A DNA stretch of 64,000 bases from Roseicyclus marinus (GCF_036322625.1 NZ_AP027266.1:3351001-3415000), one strand, 5' to 3'. Counted from the stretch's first letter, positions 12,301-19,140 are shown. Notes: generated by a model from the letters alone, not told the origin. Program-made: numbers and translations.

Positions 12301-15300
12301 TCACCGCCGATGAAGTCGTTGTCGGCCCCGCCGAGCAGGGTGTCGTTGCCCGCCGTGCCAAAGATAACGTCATTGCCCGCGCCGCCATCGACAAAGCTTG
12401 CGTCAGCGGTAGAATCGAGGCCCGGCGCATCGTCGATGACGTCATTGCCGTCACCGCCAAAGACGGTGTCGTTGCCCGCGCCATACTGGATCGTGTCGTC
12501 GCCAGCGCCCGCCTCGATCCGGTCGTTCAGACCATCTGCGCCGTCGATCTGGTCGCCGTCGGCATCGACAAACCCAATCGGCAAGAAATCACTGCCGGAT
12601 GTGCCGTCGACCACGTTGTCGGGCTGCGGATCGGTCAGAACGCGCTCGATCTCCGCAAAGGTGATGGAGACGGGCTCGCCCGCGCTGTTCGTGTAGACCG
12701 CCGTCCCGGATTCCGGCCCGGTGAATGTCACCGTGACCGGGCCAAGCCCGCGCAGGTCCAGCACGTCGCCCGTGCCGCCATTGGTCGGGTCGGTGAAATC
12801 CTCGCCGCCCTCGCCGCCGAAAATCGTGATCTGGCCGGTGCCGGGCAGGTTGCGGTCGATGCGGAATTCGTCGTCGCCCAGACCCCCTTCGGCCCGGTCG
12901 CCCGCACCCAGAAGGAAATCGTCGTCGCCCGCCTCGCCACGCATGGAATCGAGGCCATCGCCGCCGATCAGCGTGTCGGAGCCGTTGCCGCCCTCCAGCG
13001 TGTCGTTGCCGGTGCCGCCATCTAGCGAATCGTTGCCGCTGTCAGCCCCGATGAAGTCGTTGTCAGCCCCGCCGAGCAGGGTGTCGTTGCCCGCCGTGCC
13101 AAAGATGACGTCATTGCCCGCACCGCCATCGACGAAGCTTGCGTCAGGAGTGGAATCAAAGCCCGGCGCATCGTCGATGACGTCATTGCCGTCACCGCCA
13201 AAGACGGTGTCGTTGCCCGCGCCATACTGGATCGTGTCGTCGCCAGCGCCCGCCTCGATCCGGTCGTTCAGACCATCCGCGCCGTCGATCTGGTCGCCCT
13301 GCGCATCGACGAAACCGATGGGCAGGTTGTCGTTGCCGGATGTGCCGTTGACCGTGCCATCGGGAACGGCCTCGTTCACATCGGTGACATTGACGTTCAG
13401 CGCCAGATCCTGCTGGCCACCGCGCCCGTCCGAAACCCGGATCGTGACCTGGTAGATGTCATCGCCGCTGGCGCTGTTCTGCCCTTCGAAATCGGGCGGG
13501 GTGACAAAGCTCAGCTCACCCGTGCCGATATCGATGACAAAGCGCGCCTGATCCTCACCGCCGATGATGGAGAATTGCAGCGGATCGCCATCCGCATCGC
13601 TCGCATTCGCATCCACGACGAATGTCGTGTTTTCAGCCACGTTGATCGTCTGGCCGTTCACCAGGTTGGTAAAGACCGGCGCGGCATTGGTGCCGAACTC
13701 GGTCCCGAGAATGTTCTCGATCTCGAAGAACTGGATGTTCTGGCCGGTGTCGTTGCCGAATTCGTCCAGAAGGTCGATGTTGCCGTTGAACCCCGGTCGA
13801 CCGTTGCCGTTCGTGGTCAGCTGGCTGATCCGCCAATTGCCGGCGTTGCGGAGGTCGAGCGTGTCGAAGTCGTTGCCGGTTTCGCCGCCGACGACAAGCA
13901 TGCCACCCGTCGTGCCGCCAAAGCTGTCCAGCTGCGTGCGATCGACGATGAATGTGTCGTCGCCCTCGCCGCCATAGGCGGCGTCTTCGGCGCCGACGAC
14001 GATCGTGTCGTCGCCGAACCCGCCGTCCAGCACCTCGAACGGGGCCTCGAGCGGGGAGGGCCTGTCTGCCCCGGTGTTGTCGCCACCGTCGATGAAATCG
14101 TTGCCCGCACCGCCGTTGATGCTGTCCAGACCGGCACCGCCAAAGATCGTGTCGTTCACACCATCGGTGCCGTCGATCTGGTCGCCCTGGGCGTCGACGA
14201 AGCCGGGGTTCATGATGTCCCGTGCGGAGGTGCCATCCACGACACCGTCGCCGGTCGGCGAGGGCGGGGGGGGCGTCGTGCCATCGAACGGCGTCCCGAG
14301 GAAATTCTCGATCTCGAAGAACTGGATGTTCTGGCCGGTATCGACCCCGTTTTCATCCAGCAGGTCGATGATCCCGTTGAAGCCGGGCTGCCCGTTGCCA
14401 TTCGTGGTCAATTGACCGAACCGCCAGTTGCCCGCATTCCGCAGGTCAAGCGTGTCGAAATCGTTGCCGGTTTCGCCACCGACGACAAGGCTGCCGCCGA
14501 CATTGCCACCAGCGCTTGTCAGCTGCGTCCGGTCGACGATGAACATGTCCATGCCGGACCCGCCATAGGCGGCGTCTTCGGCCCCGACGATGATGGTGTC
14601 GTTTCCGTCACCGCCATAAAGCGCCTCGAAGGGGGCCACGACCGGCGACGGCCTGTCCCCACCGGTGTTGTCGCCGCCGTTGATGAAATCGTCACCCGCG
14701 CCGCCGTCGATGCTGTCGAGACCTGCCCCACCGAAGATCGTGTCGTTCAGACCGTCCGCACCGTCGATGATGTCGCCCTGCGCATCGACAAAGCCGGGGT
14801 TCATGATGTCCCGCAGGCCCGTGCCGTTGACGACCCCATCCCCGATCACGCCGCCCTCGGCCACGTCCAGGACATTGACCAGCAGCGAAACCTCCTGCTG
14901 GCCACCCTGACCGTCCGACACGCGGATCGTCACGTCATAGATGTCGTCATTGCCGACGGCGCTGTTCTGCCCCTCGAAATCGGGGGGCGTGGTGAAGCTC
15001 AGGACGCCGGTATTCGGGTCGATGGTGAAACGGCCCGCATCCGCGCCACCGGCGATGGAAAAGGTCAGCGTGTCGCCGTTCACATCGGCCGCATTCGCAT
15101 CCACGACGAATGTCGTGTTCTCGGCGATGTTGATCGTCTGGCCATTCACCAGGTTGGTGAAGGCAGGCGGCGTATTCCCGGTCGGCGGCGGCGGCGGCGG
15201 TGCTGCGGCGACGGTCGTCCCCTCGATCGACTGGTAGAACCAGATCTCGTCATGGGCCGTGTTCAGAACGCGAACAACCCGGATCGAGGTGATCTCGCCC

Positions 15301-15695
15301 AGGTTCGACATCGAGCCATCGCCCTGCCAATCGGCGACGAACAGGTCCCCGTTGGTCATCTGCGCAAAGGAGGCGCGCGTCAGAACCGTGCTGCCATCCG
15401 CGCGCGTGACCTCGACATCGACCGCGCCGACGTTCGAATCGAGCCGCTCGGTGACCGTGCCCGACCCCGTGTTGTAGGTGACCGTCTGCTGCGGCCGCGC
15501 GCCAAAGCCCGTTGCAGGACCCTCGATCGACAGCTGCCCGGTGCCCAGGTCGGTCGCGTCCAGCGTCGTGATCTGAAGCGGCGTAAAGACCTGTCCGGTC
15601 AGCTGCTGCTGGTTCTCGGCCGCGATGTCGCCAAGGCCTTCAAACGGGTCGAGGTCCAGGAATTTCCCGACATAGATGAAATTCAAAAGGGCCAT
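351..15695 (-). CDS. Giant RTX/cadherin-like protein with C-terminal Hint domain
   Basis: This is a 5114-residue, presumably exported, calcium-binding surface protein. Residues 1-160 form an N-terminal domain with no recognised name, followed by a Pro-rich linker (AAAPPPPPPTG). Seven cadherin-like units, each with a QTINxAENTxFVVDA core, lie near residues 173-278, 670-776, 1275-1712 (four in tandem) and 1943-2050. Most of the rest is RTX nonapeptides (GGxGxDxLx type), broken by non-repeat spacers ending in an FxEIExV motif. From Cys4916 a Hint domain begins (CFTPGTLI), with VSPNHRML as its histidine block. RTX repeats bind Ca2+ and such proteins usually leave through type I secretion, but no HlyB/HlyD/TolC genes are in the window. 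A GGAG ribosome-binding site precedes the ATG. The product is probably an adhesin or matrix protein. Whether the Hint domain self-cleaves is unknown. Confidence 0.93.
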   Translation of the reverse strand: MALLNFIYVGKFLDLDPFEGLGDIAAENQQQLTGQVFTPLQITTLDATDLGTGQLSIEGPATGFGARPQQTVTYNTGSGTVTERLDSNVGAVDVEVTRADGSTVLTRASFAQMTNGDLFVADWQGDGSMSNLGEITSIRVVRVLNTAHDEIWFYQSIEGTTVAAAPPPPPPTGNTPPAFTNLVNGQTINIAENTTFVVDANAADVNGDTLTFSIAGGADAGRFTIDPNTGVLSFTTPPDFEGQNSAVGNDDIYDVTIRVSDGQGGQQEVSLLVNVLDVAEGGVIGDGVVNGTGLRDIMNPGFVDAQGDIIDGADGLNDTIFGGAGLDSIDGGAGDDFINGGDNTGGDRPSPVVAPFEALYGGDGNDTIIVGAEDAAYGGSGMDMFIVDRTQLTSAGGNVGGSLVVGGETGNDFDTLDLRNAGNWRFGQLTTNGNGQPGFNGIIDLLDENGVDTGQNIQFFEIENFLGTPFDGTTPPPPSPTGDGVVDGTSARDIMNPGFVDAQGDQIDGTDGVNDTIFGGAGLDSINGGAGNDFIDGGDNTGADRPSPLEAPFEVLDGGFGDDTIVVGAEDAAYGGEGDDTFIVDRTQLDSFGGTTGGMLVVGGETGNDFDTLDLRNAGNWRISQLTTNGNGRPGFNGNIDLLDEFGNDTGQNIQFFEIENILGTEFGTNAAPVFTNLVNGQTINVAENTTFVVDANASDADGDPLQFSIIGGEDQARFVIDIGTGELSFVTPPDFEGQNSASGDDIYQVTIRVSDGRGGQQDLALNVNVTDVNEAVPDGTVNGTSGNDNLPIGFVDAQGDQIDGADGLNDRIEAGAGDDTIQYGAGNDTVFGGDGNDVIDDAPGFDSTPDASFVDGGAGNDVIFGTAGNDTLLGGADNDFIGADSGNDSLDGGTGNDTLEGGNGSDTLIGGDGLDSMRGEAGDDDFLLGAGDRAEGGLGDDEFRIDRNLPGTGQITIFGGEGGEDFTDPTNGGTGDVLDLRGLGPVTVTFTGPESGTAVYTNSAGEPVSITFAEIERVLTDPQPDNVVDGTSGSDFLPIGFVDADGDQIDGADGLNDRIEAGAGDDTIQYGAGNDTVFGGDGNDVIDDAPGLDSTADASFVDGGAGNDVIFGTAGNDTLLGGADNDFIGGEGGNDSLDGGTGNDTLEGGTGADVLTGGAGNDSLSGGTGNDTLTVGAGDIALGQDDADTFVVDRTQPDANGLTGANMTVDGGAGGVDADVLDLRNAGNWRIINQVPDSDGNGTNGTVEYLDGAGTPTGQVLNFTNIETILGSPFVPANQPPVFTNVSNGQTINVAENTNFVVDADATDPNGDTLTFSIAGGEDAARFTIDPTTGALSFVTPPDFEGQNSASGDDIYQVTVRVSDGRGGQQDVGLNVNVTDVFEPPANEPPVFTNLTNGQTINVAENTTFVVDADATDPNGDPLTFSIAGGEDAARFTIDPTTGALSFVTPPDFEGQNSASGDDIYQVTIRVSDGRGGQQDVGLNVNVTDVFEPPANEPPVFTNLTNGQTINVAENTTFVVDADATDPNGDPLTFSIAGGEDAARFTIDPTTGALSFVTPPDFEGQNSASGDDIYQVTIRVSDGRGGQQDVGLNVNVTDVFEPPANEPPVFTNLTNGQTINVAENTTFVVDADATDPNGDPLTFSIAGGEDAARFTIDPTTGALSFVTPPDFEGQNSASGDDIYQVTVRVSDGRGGQQDVGLNVNVTDVVEGPGPDGVVNGTAGADNLPVGFIDAQGDQIDGADGLDDVIDAGAGNDTVNAGLGNDTVDGGLGNDTLLGNVGNDILLGGQGDDFMGGQEDNDSLDGGDGNDRLFGGFGNDTLTGGAGNDTLSGDFGDDTLIVGAGDSVLGGDDADTFIVDRTQPDANGLTAANMTVDGGAGGVDADVLDLRNAGNWRIINQVPDSDGNGTNGTVEYLDGAGNPTGQVLNFTNIETILGSPFVPTNQAPLFTNVTNGQTINVAENTNFVVDADAFDPDGDPLTFSIAGGEDAARFTIDPATGALSFVTPPDFEGQNSASGDDIYQVTVRVSDGRGGQQDVTLNVNVTDVAEPDGTIDGLNTGENMPVGYADADGDLITEGADSILANGGDDTVGAGGGNDTVDGGTGNDVLDGGAGDDSLLGGDGNDTLVGGIGDDVLDGGVGNDSLDGGAGNDALTGGDGTDTLVGGDGDDLLTGGAGDDDFILGAGDVAQGGDGDVRIDRNLPGTNPILVFGGDGGEDFTDPTNGGTGDVLDLRGLGPVTVTFSGPEAGTATYTNSAGQPVTITFSEIERVLTDANGTVDGTPGNDNLPIGFTDPQGDQIDGADGLNDRIEAGAGNDTVDAGLGDDTVVGGTGNDSLLGNVGNDSLLGEDGADILIGGDGSDTLDGGVGNDGLEGGDGADTLLGGDGADTLSGGDGADLLAGGAGDDDFVLGAGDVAQGGDGDDEFRVDRTLPGTGVISVVGGEGGEDFTDPTNGGTGDVLDLRGLGPVSVTSTGPESGTATYTNSAGQPVTITFSEIERVLTDANGTVDGTPGNDNLPIGFTDPQGDQIDGADGLNDRIEAGAGNDTVDAGLGDDTVLGGTGDDSIFGNAGNDSILGGIGTDTLSGGDGNDTLIGGTEADTINGGAGDDVTYGDNATGLGTLTIPQQIADQDGAGGNDLFLGSLGADQSWGEGGNDTIVIGSAADGAGDVVVGGNGPDQNTDNDVLDLRGAGPVTITATADATDAGAQQGTVTFADGSTLQFFQIETILRDGDGVVDGTPGPDALVPGFADAQGDVVDGADGLNDVIAAGAGNDTVDAGLGDDTVLGGTGDDFVAGNIGNDSLSGDAGNDTLAGGAGDDTMSGGDDADVLLGADGNDSLSGDAGPDTLAGGLGADTVAGGAGDDDIAVGGADQAFGGTGDDVFTLDASDTAPDVNATIDGGTDGLSGAPDDAANGDAGDVLDLSGVSAPLTVTLGTNPETGTVNGLDADGTPDITFAEIEQVRTGTGNDTVNGAAATAPIAVDTGAGNDSVTGGAGDDVIAAGDGNDTVAAGGGDDIVDAGAGDDVVDGGAGNDIILAGAGDDNVTGGDGADTLQGNDGADTLAGGLGNDSLSGGADADVLSGNEGNDTLDGGTGDDVLDGGADADVLSGGDGNDSLLGGAGNDTLAGDAGNDTLDGGAGDDSLGGGTGNDSLVGGDGSDTLSGGDGSDTLIGGAGADTLAGGAGDDDFLIGAGDLAQGGDGDDVFLVDPTLAGTAAITVTGGEGAEDFIDPTNGGTGDVLDLRGLTDVSVTYTNPDPITGVSEAGTATFRNTAGDLVTIQFSEIEQVLTAANGVVDGTGGGDNMIPGFTDPQGDQIDGADGNDDVIASGSGNDTVDAGLGNDTVDAGDGDDVVAGNVGNDSLSGGAGADTLLGGDGIDTLAGGIGNDSLSGGADGDVLSGDAGADTLDGGLGNDNLDGGADNDALFGGDGNDTLAGGDGNDSLDGGANDDLLTGGTGNDFLSGGDGADVLSGELGDDLLFGDAGADNLSGGDGSDVLFGGADNDTLSGGIGDDILSGEAGNDTLLGDAGNDALSGGDGDDNLSGGDGSDTLLGDEGADILSGGNGDDDFLVGAGDRAEGGAGDDEFRIDPSLSGTAQITIIGGETGEDLTDTINGGSGDVLDLRGLTNVTLTRTTPEAGTATYQNAAGQTVTIQFSEIETVLLDTNGVIDGTAGSDNITPTSGPGGTPFADSQGDQIDGLDGDNDVIDAGQGNDTVDAGLGDDTVLGGIGNDSLSGNVGNDSLSGQDGNDTLSGDTGADTLAGGLGDDVLFGGADNDSLSGDEGADTLSGGAGDDTLSGGADADSLSGGDGNDSLSGDAGPDTLAGGLGADTLSGGAGDDDIAVGGADQAFGGTGDDVFTLDASDTAPDVNATIDGGTDGLSGAPDDAANGDAGDVLDLSGVSAPLTVTLGTNPETGTVNGLDADGTPDITFAEIEQVQTGTGNDTVNGAAATAPIAVDTGAGNDSVTGGTGDDVIAAGDGNDTVAAGGGDDIVDAGAGDDVVDGGAGDDFILAGAGDDNVTGGDGADTVATGDGNDTVDGGTGNDSLSGGIGNDSLSGGIGNDTLVGDEGADTLLGGDGGDNLSGGADNDSLDGGLGDDIVSGGSGNDTLVAGAGNDALAGDDGDDLFVLGPNFGSDTITGGETGEVAGDTIDTRPLGEGVAVTLTTPESGTIAASSGTATFSEIENVLLGTGNDTVIGSTGDDTIDTGAGDDSVTAGGGNDSVVAGIGNDTVDAGAGDDTVDAGAGNDSVRAGDGNDSVTAGDGNDTVDAGAGNDTVDGGTGNDSLSGGAGNDSLLGGDGSDTLAGGVGADTLDGGAGDDVIAVGGADQAFGGSGDDIFRLDPIDLAGEVAVTITGGETGEDLTDPTNGGDGDVLDLSDSFEPVLVTFGTNPESGTVNGIDVEPGVDITFAEIEKVITTDLDDTIDGGTSTGPIDVDAGTGDDAVTTGSGNDSVAAGDGNDTVNTGAGNDTVDAGAGDDLVRAGDGNDSVTAGDGNDTVDAGSGDDTVDGGLGNDSLNGGEGNDSLLGGAGSDTLTGGSGPGSDTLIGGAGDDDIVLGAGDRGEGGEGDDEFRFDPTLPGNTVITVIGGTGGEDLTDPTNNPGGRIGDVLDLRGLGPVTVTNTGPGAGTAVFTNAAGDPVTINFSEIETIITDADGTVDGLDTGENMPVGYTDADGDQITNGDDVINANGGDDTVDAGGGNDTVDGGAGNDEILGGFGDDSLSGGEGGDDLLGGAGNDTLDGGAGDDFIVTGSAGGTLPVGNPTSNDGPGNVNLAIGGDGNDTIIGSVGLDILFGDAGNDLVFGAGGDDLISGGAGNDTLVGGQGADNLTGDDDRDTFIVSGGVEAAGDTIDGGSGGDDFDTLDLGSSRWRIVNRVTDSDGNGEDGTVNYLDAAGNITGSLTFTNIEQIICFTPGTLIATPKGERPVEDLKPGDKVITRDDGIQELAWVGARKLGAAELAQSPKLRPVLIRAGSLGHGLPERDMLVSPNHRMLICGPEAELIFDEHEVLVAAKHLTGMPGIVNQEVGSVTYVHVMCERHQVVLANGSWTESFQPGDMAMEGIDAAQRDELFTIFPDLSMPEGRAAYGAARRVLKAYEARLLTAAGPNRG
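3604..4260. repeat. Long internal duplication in the RTX gene, copy A
   Basis: About 650 bp matches 6535-7191 almost base for base at a fixed offset of 2931 bp. The block encodes RTX repeats, a spacer containing VNGAAATAPIAVDTG, and a second spacer ending in TFAEIEQV. The offset is a multiple of three, so the frame is kept. Confidence 0.85.
6535..7191. repeat. Long internal duplication in the RTX gene, copy B
   Basis: This is the partner of 3604-4260. Only scattered base changes separate them, for example AAG/ATG-type differences near 3655 and 6586, so the copies are recent or homogenised. Confidence 0.85.
10569..11876. repeat. Four tandem 327-bp cadherin-like units
   Basis: The same segment starts at 10571, 10898, 11225 and 11552, an exact 327-bp (109-codon) period. 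The units are nearly identical at DNA level, including the linker that encodes FEPPANEPPVFTNL. The near-identity means recent duplication or gene conversion. Copy number may vary between strains or be collapsed in assemblies. Confidence 0.93.
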
Positions 15696-16507
15696 GTCAG
15701 ATCTCCTCGCGCTGGCAGATCAGCGTTGCGATTGGGGGAAGGGCCGGCGCTGCGACCGGACGACGGGGCGTTCCGGTGGCGCACGGCAAGGGAGCGGATA
15801 CGGCGCGTGGCGCCGGCGATGCAGAGGCTGACTGTCCGGTAAAGGGGAATGCGATCCATGCGCCCGGCCAGGACATTCCGGCACCATGGGCAAAGCGATC
15901 GGCAAAGGTGGCGCGGGGGCCAGTACGAATAACGGTCATCCTGCGATGTCTTCCTGCACAGGGCCGGGCAGCCGGTTACACACACATCCCGCTGCCATGG
16001 TCCCCCAACCCTGGCGACGGGTTCACTTGATAAGGATCAACACTCGCCGATGATTCTGGCTTTTTCAGGTCCTTCAGACCGAATCTAACGCCACGACTAT
16101 CGAGATGTGTAATCCTTGTCTCTTTCGAGATGCCGCGCAATCGATCGCGAGTCCAATGTTTTCATTCCCGAATTCAGATCGAGCGGCCCTGACCTGCGTC
16201 CTGTCGCCCCTGAGGGGCCGGACAGACGCCTCTGCGGCAAGGGACGAAAACACATTTTCTAAAATTTTTACAAATAGTTAGATGTTAACCACGATGACTG
16301 CCGCCGCTTTGGTTTCCGGTCTGGAAATAGTCTGACGCGATTATGGAAATCCACCGCTTGAGCAGACCGGTTCCGAAAACCGGAACAAGGATTCCGCCCG
16401 CGAACCCTCCGCCCAGCTGCGAAATCTTCGGCTTGGTTCCGGTTTCCGGTCCAAGAAATCGAGGCTCTTGTCCGTCAAGATGACCGGGACGCAGCGCTGT
16501 GGCGCAG
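15696..16507. other. 812-bp gene-free region upstream of the giant RTX gene
   Basis: I find no convincing gene here. The short frames read as GC-rich shadow sequence. The end next to the RTX gene carries its ribosome-binding site. An AT-rich patch at 16253-16290 (runs such as CTAAAATTTTTAC) stands out from the GC-rich surroundings and could hold the promoter, which would give a leader of about 600 nt. Near 16365-16385 and 16430-16456, repeated GGTTCCGG/CCGGAAC motifs form short inverted repeats just beyond the end of the IclR-type gene. Confidence 0.5.
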
Positions 16508-17293
16508 CTAGGCACCGACTGTCGATTCCCTGGAAACACCCACCAACGCAGGCACCTGCCCGCGCAACGCATCAAATGCCGCGATCAGATCCTCTCGGCG
16601 CACCCCTGCGCCGCGCGCCCCGAACCTCAGGGCCGCAGGCGTTCCCATGGACCCACGGACAGAAACGAATAGAACCCGGCCATCCCCGCCCCAATACAGG
16701 CGGGCCGGATCACCCGACCTGTATCGCCGCGCCAAGCCGCGCAAGGCGTCGGGGTCCATCGTATGGCTGGCCTGCTGCAGATATCGGTCGAGTTGGGGTC
16801 CCGTCATGGCCGCAAGCACCGCCAGCCAAAGCGTCTCGTCCTCCGTATCGATCGGATGGGCCGCCGCCGTCATCCGGCGGGTCGTCTCGTATAGCTCAAT
16901 CGCGCCCTTCGCATCCGTCGCGAACAGGTCGACATGAACGCCATGCGCTTGCGCGACCATGGTCATCGCATCGGTCAGCGGTGCGAATTCCGCATCGGCG
17001 AAATGCGCGGCGGCAAAGATGTCATCCAGGCGATGATCAAGCTCGATCACCCGCCCGCCATGCCGCAGCCGCACCCAACCGCTTTCCTTCAACGTCGCGA
17101 CAAGCCGCCAGGTCGCCGTCTTGGAAATCCCCAACTCGCGCCTGAGCGCCTCGTAGGTCATGGGCCCAAGCGCCGCGATCTTCTCGACGGCAAGCAGGAC
17201 ACGGGACGAGGGCGACAGATCATCCGACGGCGCATCGACCTTCACAGTCTGGTCCGGGACATCCGATCCGAACCGTCTTGAACGCGTCACCAT
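16508..17293 (-). CDS. IclR-type transcriptional regulator
   Basis: This 261-residue protein has a winged helix-turn-helix at roughly residues 28-85, with the recognition region LRRELGISKTATWRLVATLKESGWV typical of the IclR DNA-binding domain. The rest resembles a poorly conserved IclR effector domain. The ligand is unknown. The gene diverges from the LytTR pair across a 125-bp gap and faces the giant RTX gene across the 812-bp region. It could therefore regulate either neighbour, which is inference from position only. Confidence 0.72.
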   Translation of the reverse strand: MVTRSRRFGSDVPDQTVKVDAPSDDLSPSSRVLLAVEKIAALGPMTYEALRRELGISKTATWRLVATLKESGWVRLRHGGRVIELDHRLDDIFAAAHFADAEFAPLTDAMTMVAQAHGVHVDLFATDAKGAIELYETTRRMTAAAHPIDTEDETLWLAVLAAMTGPQLDRYLQQASHTMDPDALRGLARRYRSGDPARLYWGGDGRVLFVSVRGSMGTPAALRFGARGAGVRREDLIAAFDALRGQVPALVGVSRESTVGA

Positions 17294-17340
17294 GAATCAC
17301 GATCCTTAACACAATGCGCCGCAACACCGTTGCCCTAGGC

Positions 17341-17359
17341 GTCAACGGGCATTAACGGA
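17341..17359. promoter_or_regulatory. LytTR-like half-sites in the regulator intergenic region
   Basis: On the minus strand, TCCGTTAAT (17351-17359) matches the published LytTR half-site pattern [TA][AC][CA]GTTN[AG][TG] at every position. A weaker CCCGTTGAC lies 10 bp away (17341-17349). The 10-bp spacing is not the usual ~21 bp between half-sites. It may mark autoregulation of the LytTR pair. Confidence 0.35.
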
Positions 17360-17418
17360 CGTGACGAAAGCTTCGCCGCGCGATTGCGCAGCGTAAAGCA
17401 ATAGGGACCACGCAGCCG

Positions 17419-18264
17419 ATGAAAGCAGAACCATCAGACCGTGAACTGGCCCTTTGCTTCGTGAACGGGTCTCCCTGCGCTCTCTCGGTTCGTGAATTGG
17501 CAGATCTGGTCCACCACAAGGCGGTCGTGACCACGCTGATGATCCTGGCCCTGCTCTTGGCGACCAACGCAGGCGATCAGGCGCTCGGCCATATCCCGAT
17601 CTGGGCCCGGCTCCTTCTGAATGCCTTTTCGGTCGCGGTCTTCCTCATCATCTTTCCGGCTCTGCTGTCCGAGGCGCAGAAATTCGCGATCCGGCGGGGC
17701 TGGCGTCATGTCCATGAACCCCTTGTCACGATCCCGACGGCCATCCTCGTGACCCTCGCGTCCGAGGCTCTGGCGGTGGTCCTTGTCGGCGACCGCATCC
17801 TTGTCCAACGGGACCTCGCCCTGAAGCTGATGATCGGGATCGTCTTTTGGGAAGTCGTCGTGAACATCCTGATGCTCTACGTGATGCCCGCCATCGACCG
17901 CGACGCGCCGGAAGCGCCTTCGGACGACGCCGGGGCCGAAAGCGCCGGGCGCGTGCAGGTCGGATCGCGGCTTGTGGATCCCGCAGCCGTGTTGCGTGCC
18001 GAAAGCGACGATCATTTCGTCGTTCTGCACACGGAAACGGAACAACTCCGCATCCATTGCCGGTTCCGCGATGCCGAGGCCGCCTTGCAAACGCATGGCA
18101 TGGCGGTCCACCGCAGCCATTGGGTCGCCTACGGGCAACTCGGACCCGTGACGCGAAAGGGCCGCAGCCTGTTCATGCAGACCCTGTCCGGCGACACGGT
18201 GCCGGTCGCACGCGACCGCCGCTCCGCGGTCGAAGACGCGCGTGCGGGGCTCGGGGCGCGATGA
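17419..18264 (+). CDS. Membrane-anchored LytTR-domain regulator 1
   Basis: The 281-residue protein has four predicted membrane segments near residues 35-52, 62-83, 101-123 and 133-157. A short Asp/Glu-rich linker and a LytTR DNA-binding domain (about 175-270) follow, with a DDHFVVLHTE strand, an IHCRFRDAEAAL segment, and VHRSHWVAYGQL near the end. It is a one-component regulator: it has no receiver domain and no histidine kinase is nearby. The signal is presumably sensed in the membrane. Its stop codon overlaps the start of the second LytTR gene (ATGA), so the two are translationally coupled. Confidence 0.82.
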   Translation: MKAEPSDRELALCFVNGSPCALSVRELADLVHHKAVVTTLMILALLLATNAGDQALGHIPIWARLLLNAFSVAVFLIIFPALLSEAQKFAIRRGWRHVHEPLVTIPTAILVTLASEALAVVLVGDRILVQRDLALKLMIGIVFWEVVVNILMLYVMPAIDRDAPEAPSDDAGAESAGRVQVGSRLVDPAAVLRAESDDHFVVLHTETEQLRIHCRFRDAEAALQTHGMAVHRSHWVAYGQLGPVTRKGRSLFMQTLSGDTVPVARDRRSAVEDARAGLGAR

Positions 18265-19085
18265 TCCGGTCAAAGCACATACTGGGCCCATCCATCCCGA
18301 CCAGTGAAGATCGCGTGGCGCATGTGACGCGCTCCCCGCGCTTCCTCGCCTATATGTCCCTGTTCGGAGTGCTCGCCGCACTCAGGCATCCGGCAACGGC
18401 CCTGTCGGCGGCACCGGTCACGGTTCAGATCATCTTCTGGGCCATCGGCTTCGTCGTCTTCAGCGTTGCCTACAGTTTCTGGACTGTCGTGGTTTTCCGG
18501 GCCTCGATGCGCCTGAAGCGCAGCACGATGAGCGAAGCGCTCGTCATGTTGATCGTCACCGTGCAATCCTGCGCCGTCCTGGTTCCGGTCGCATTCCTGC
18601 TCGGCATCGAGCTTGACGCCGGCGAGATCATCCGCTTCGCGCTCTTCTGCTTCCTGCTGTTCGAGGTCGGGGCCTATGTCTACATCGCATGGGCCGATCG
18701 CATCCTGTTCCCCGAAGTCTACCAAAGCGCCAGCCCCGCGCCGGACCGCGCACCGGGGCTCGAGATCTTCTTTCGGGGAACCGACCTTCCGGTGTCAGAG
18801 CTTGAAACGATCTCCGCCCGCGACAACGGGATCGAGGTGACCGGCCTCGGCCGAAGCCTCTTCGTCGATCGCCGGTTCGGCGGGGCGGTCGCCGAATTGC
18901 CCGTCGACCTCGGGTTCAAGATCCACCGGTCCGTCTGGGTTTCGCTCAAGGTCGCCACGAATGTCATCCGTGAGGATCGGACCCTTCTGGTGGTTCTGCC
19001 GGACGGTCGACGCCTGCCCGTCGCCAGGTCCCGCCAGCAGGAATTCGAAAACTGGCTTCAGCTCGTGGCACGCGAAAAAACCTGA
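18261..19085 (+). CDS. Membrane-anchored LytTR-domain regulator 2
   Basis: This is a 274-residue paralogue of the preceding gene. I start it at the ATG overlapping the upstream TGA; longer in-frame starts lie inside the first gene. Four hydrophobic segments occupy about residues 28-135, followed by a LytTR domain (about 170-268) with DNGIEVTGLGRSLFVD and FKIHRSVWVSLKVA. The sensor halves of the two proteins are much less alike than the DNA-binding halves. Co-translation suggests they act together, perhaps as a heterodimer (inference). The next gene downstream encodes an RTX-Hint protein. Confidence 0.82.
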   Translation: MIRSKHILGPSIPTSEDRVAHVTRSPRFLAYMSLFGVLAALRHPATALSAAPVTVQIIFWAIGFVVFSVAYSFWTVVVFRASMRLKRSTMSEALVMLIVTVQSCAVLVPVAFLLGIELDAGEIIRFALFCFLLFEVGAYVYIAWADRILFPEVYQSASPAPDRAPGLEIFFRGTDLPVSELETISARDNGIEVTGLGRSLFVDRRFGGAVAELPVDLGFKIHRSVWVSLKVATNVIREDRTLLVVLPDGRRLPVARSRQQEFENWLQLVAREKT

Positions 19086-19098
19086 ATCCGCTTTACCA

Positions 19099-19140
19099 TC
19101 CGTTAACGTGCAGGCCCCCTGCGTTAGGGGAAAATTATAT
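19099..19140 (+). promoter_or_regulatory. Candidate LytTR-controlled promoter of the second RTX gene
   Basis: TCCGTTAAC (19099-19107) and TGCGTTAGG (19120-19128) each match the LytTR half-site pattern at 8 of 9 positions. They are direct repeats 21 bp apart, the usual spacing. An AT-rich element with TTATAT (19135-19140) follows and could be the -10, leaving the promoter-proximal half-site near the -35 region. The first half-site shares TCCGTTAA with the site upstream of the regulators. Confidence 0.42.

Noticed and set aside
564-13025. 4153-codon open frame antisense to the giant RTX gene
   Set aside because: The product is a monotonous VIARAAVQRVIA-like repeat. RTX codons for Gly-Asp-Asn-Asp read in antisense avoid stops, so the frame is a composition shadow.
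251-15695. Short GC-rich repeats that could be mistaken for a CRISPR array
   Set aside because: Repeat period is 27 bp with no unique spacers. They are RTX nonapeptide codons.
16285-16575. 96-codon minus-strand frame between the IclR-type gene and the giant RTX gene
   Set aside because: Overlaps the 3' end of the IclR-type gene in another frame. Composition is Arg/Gly/Ser-rich without a domain.
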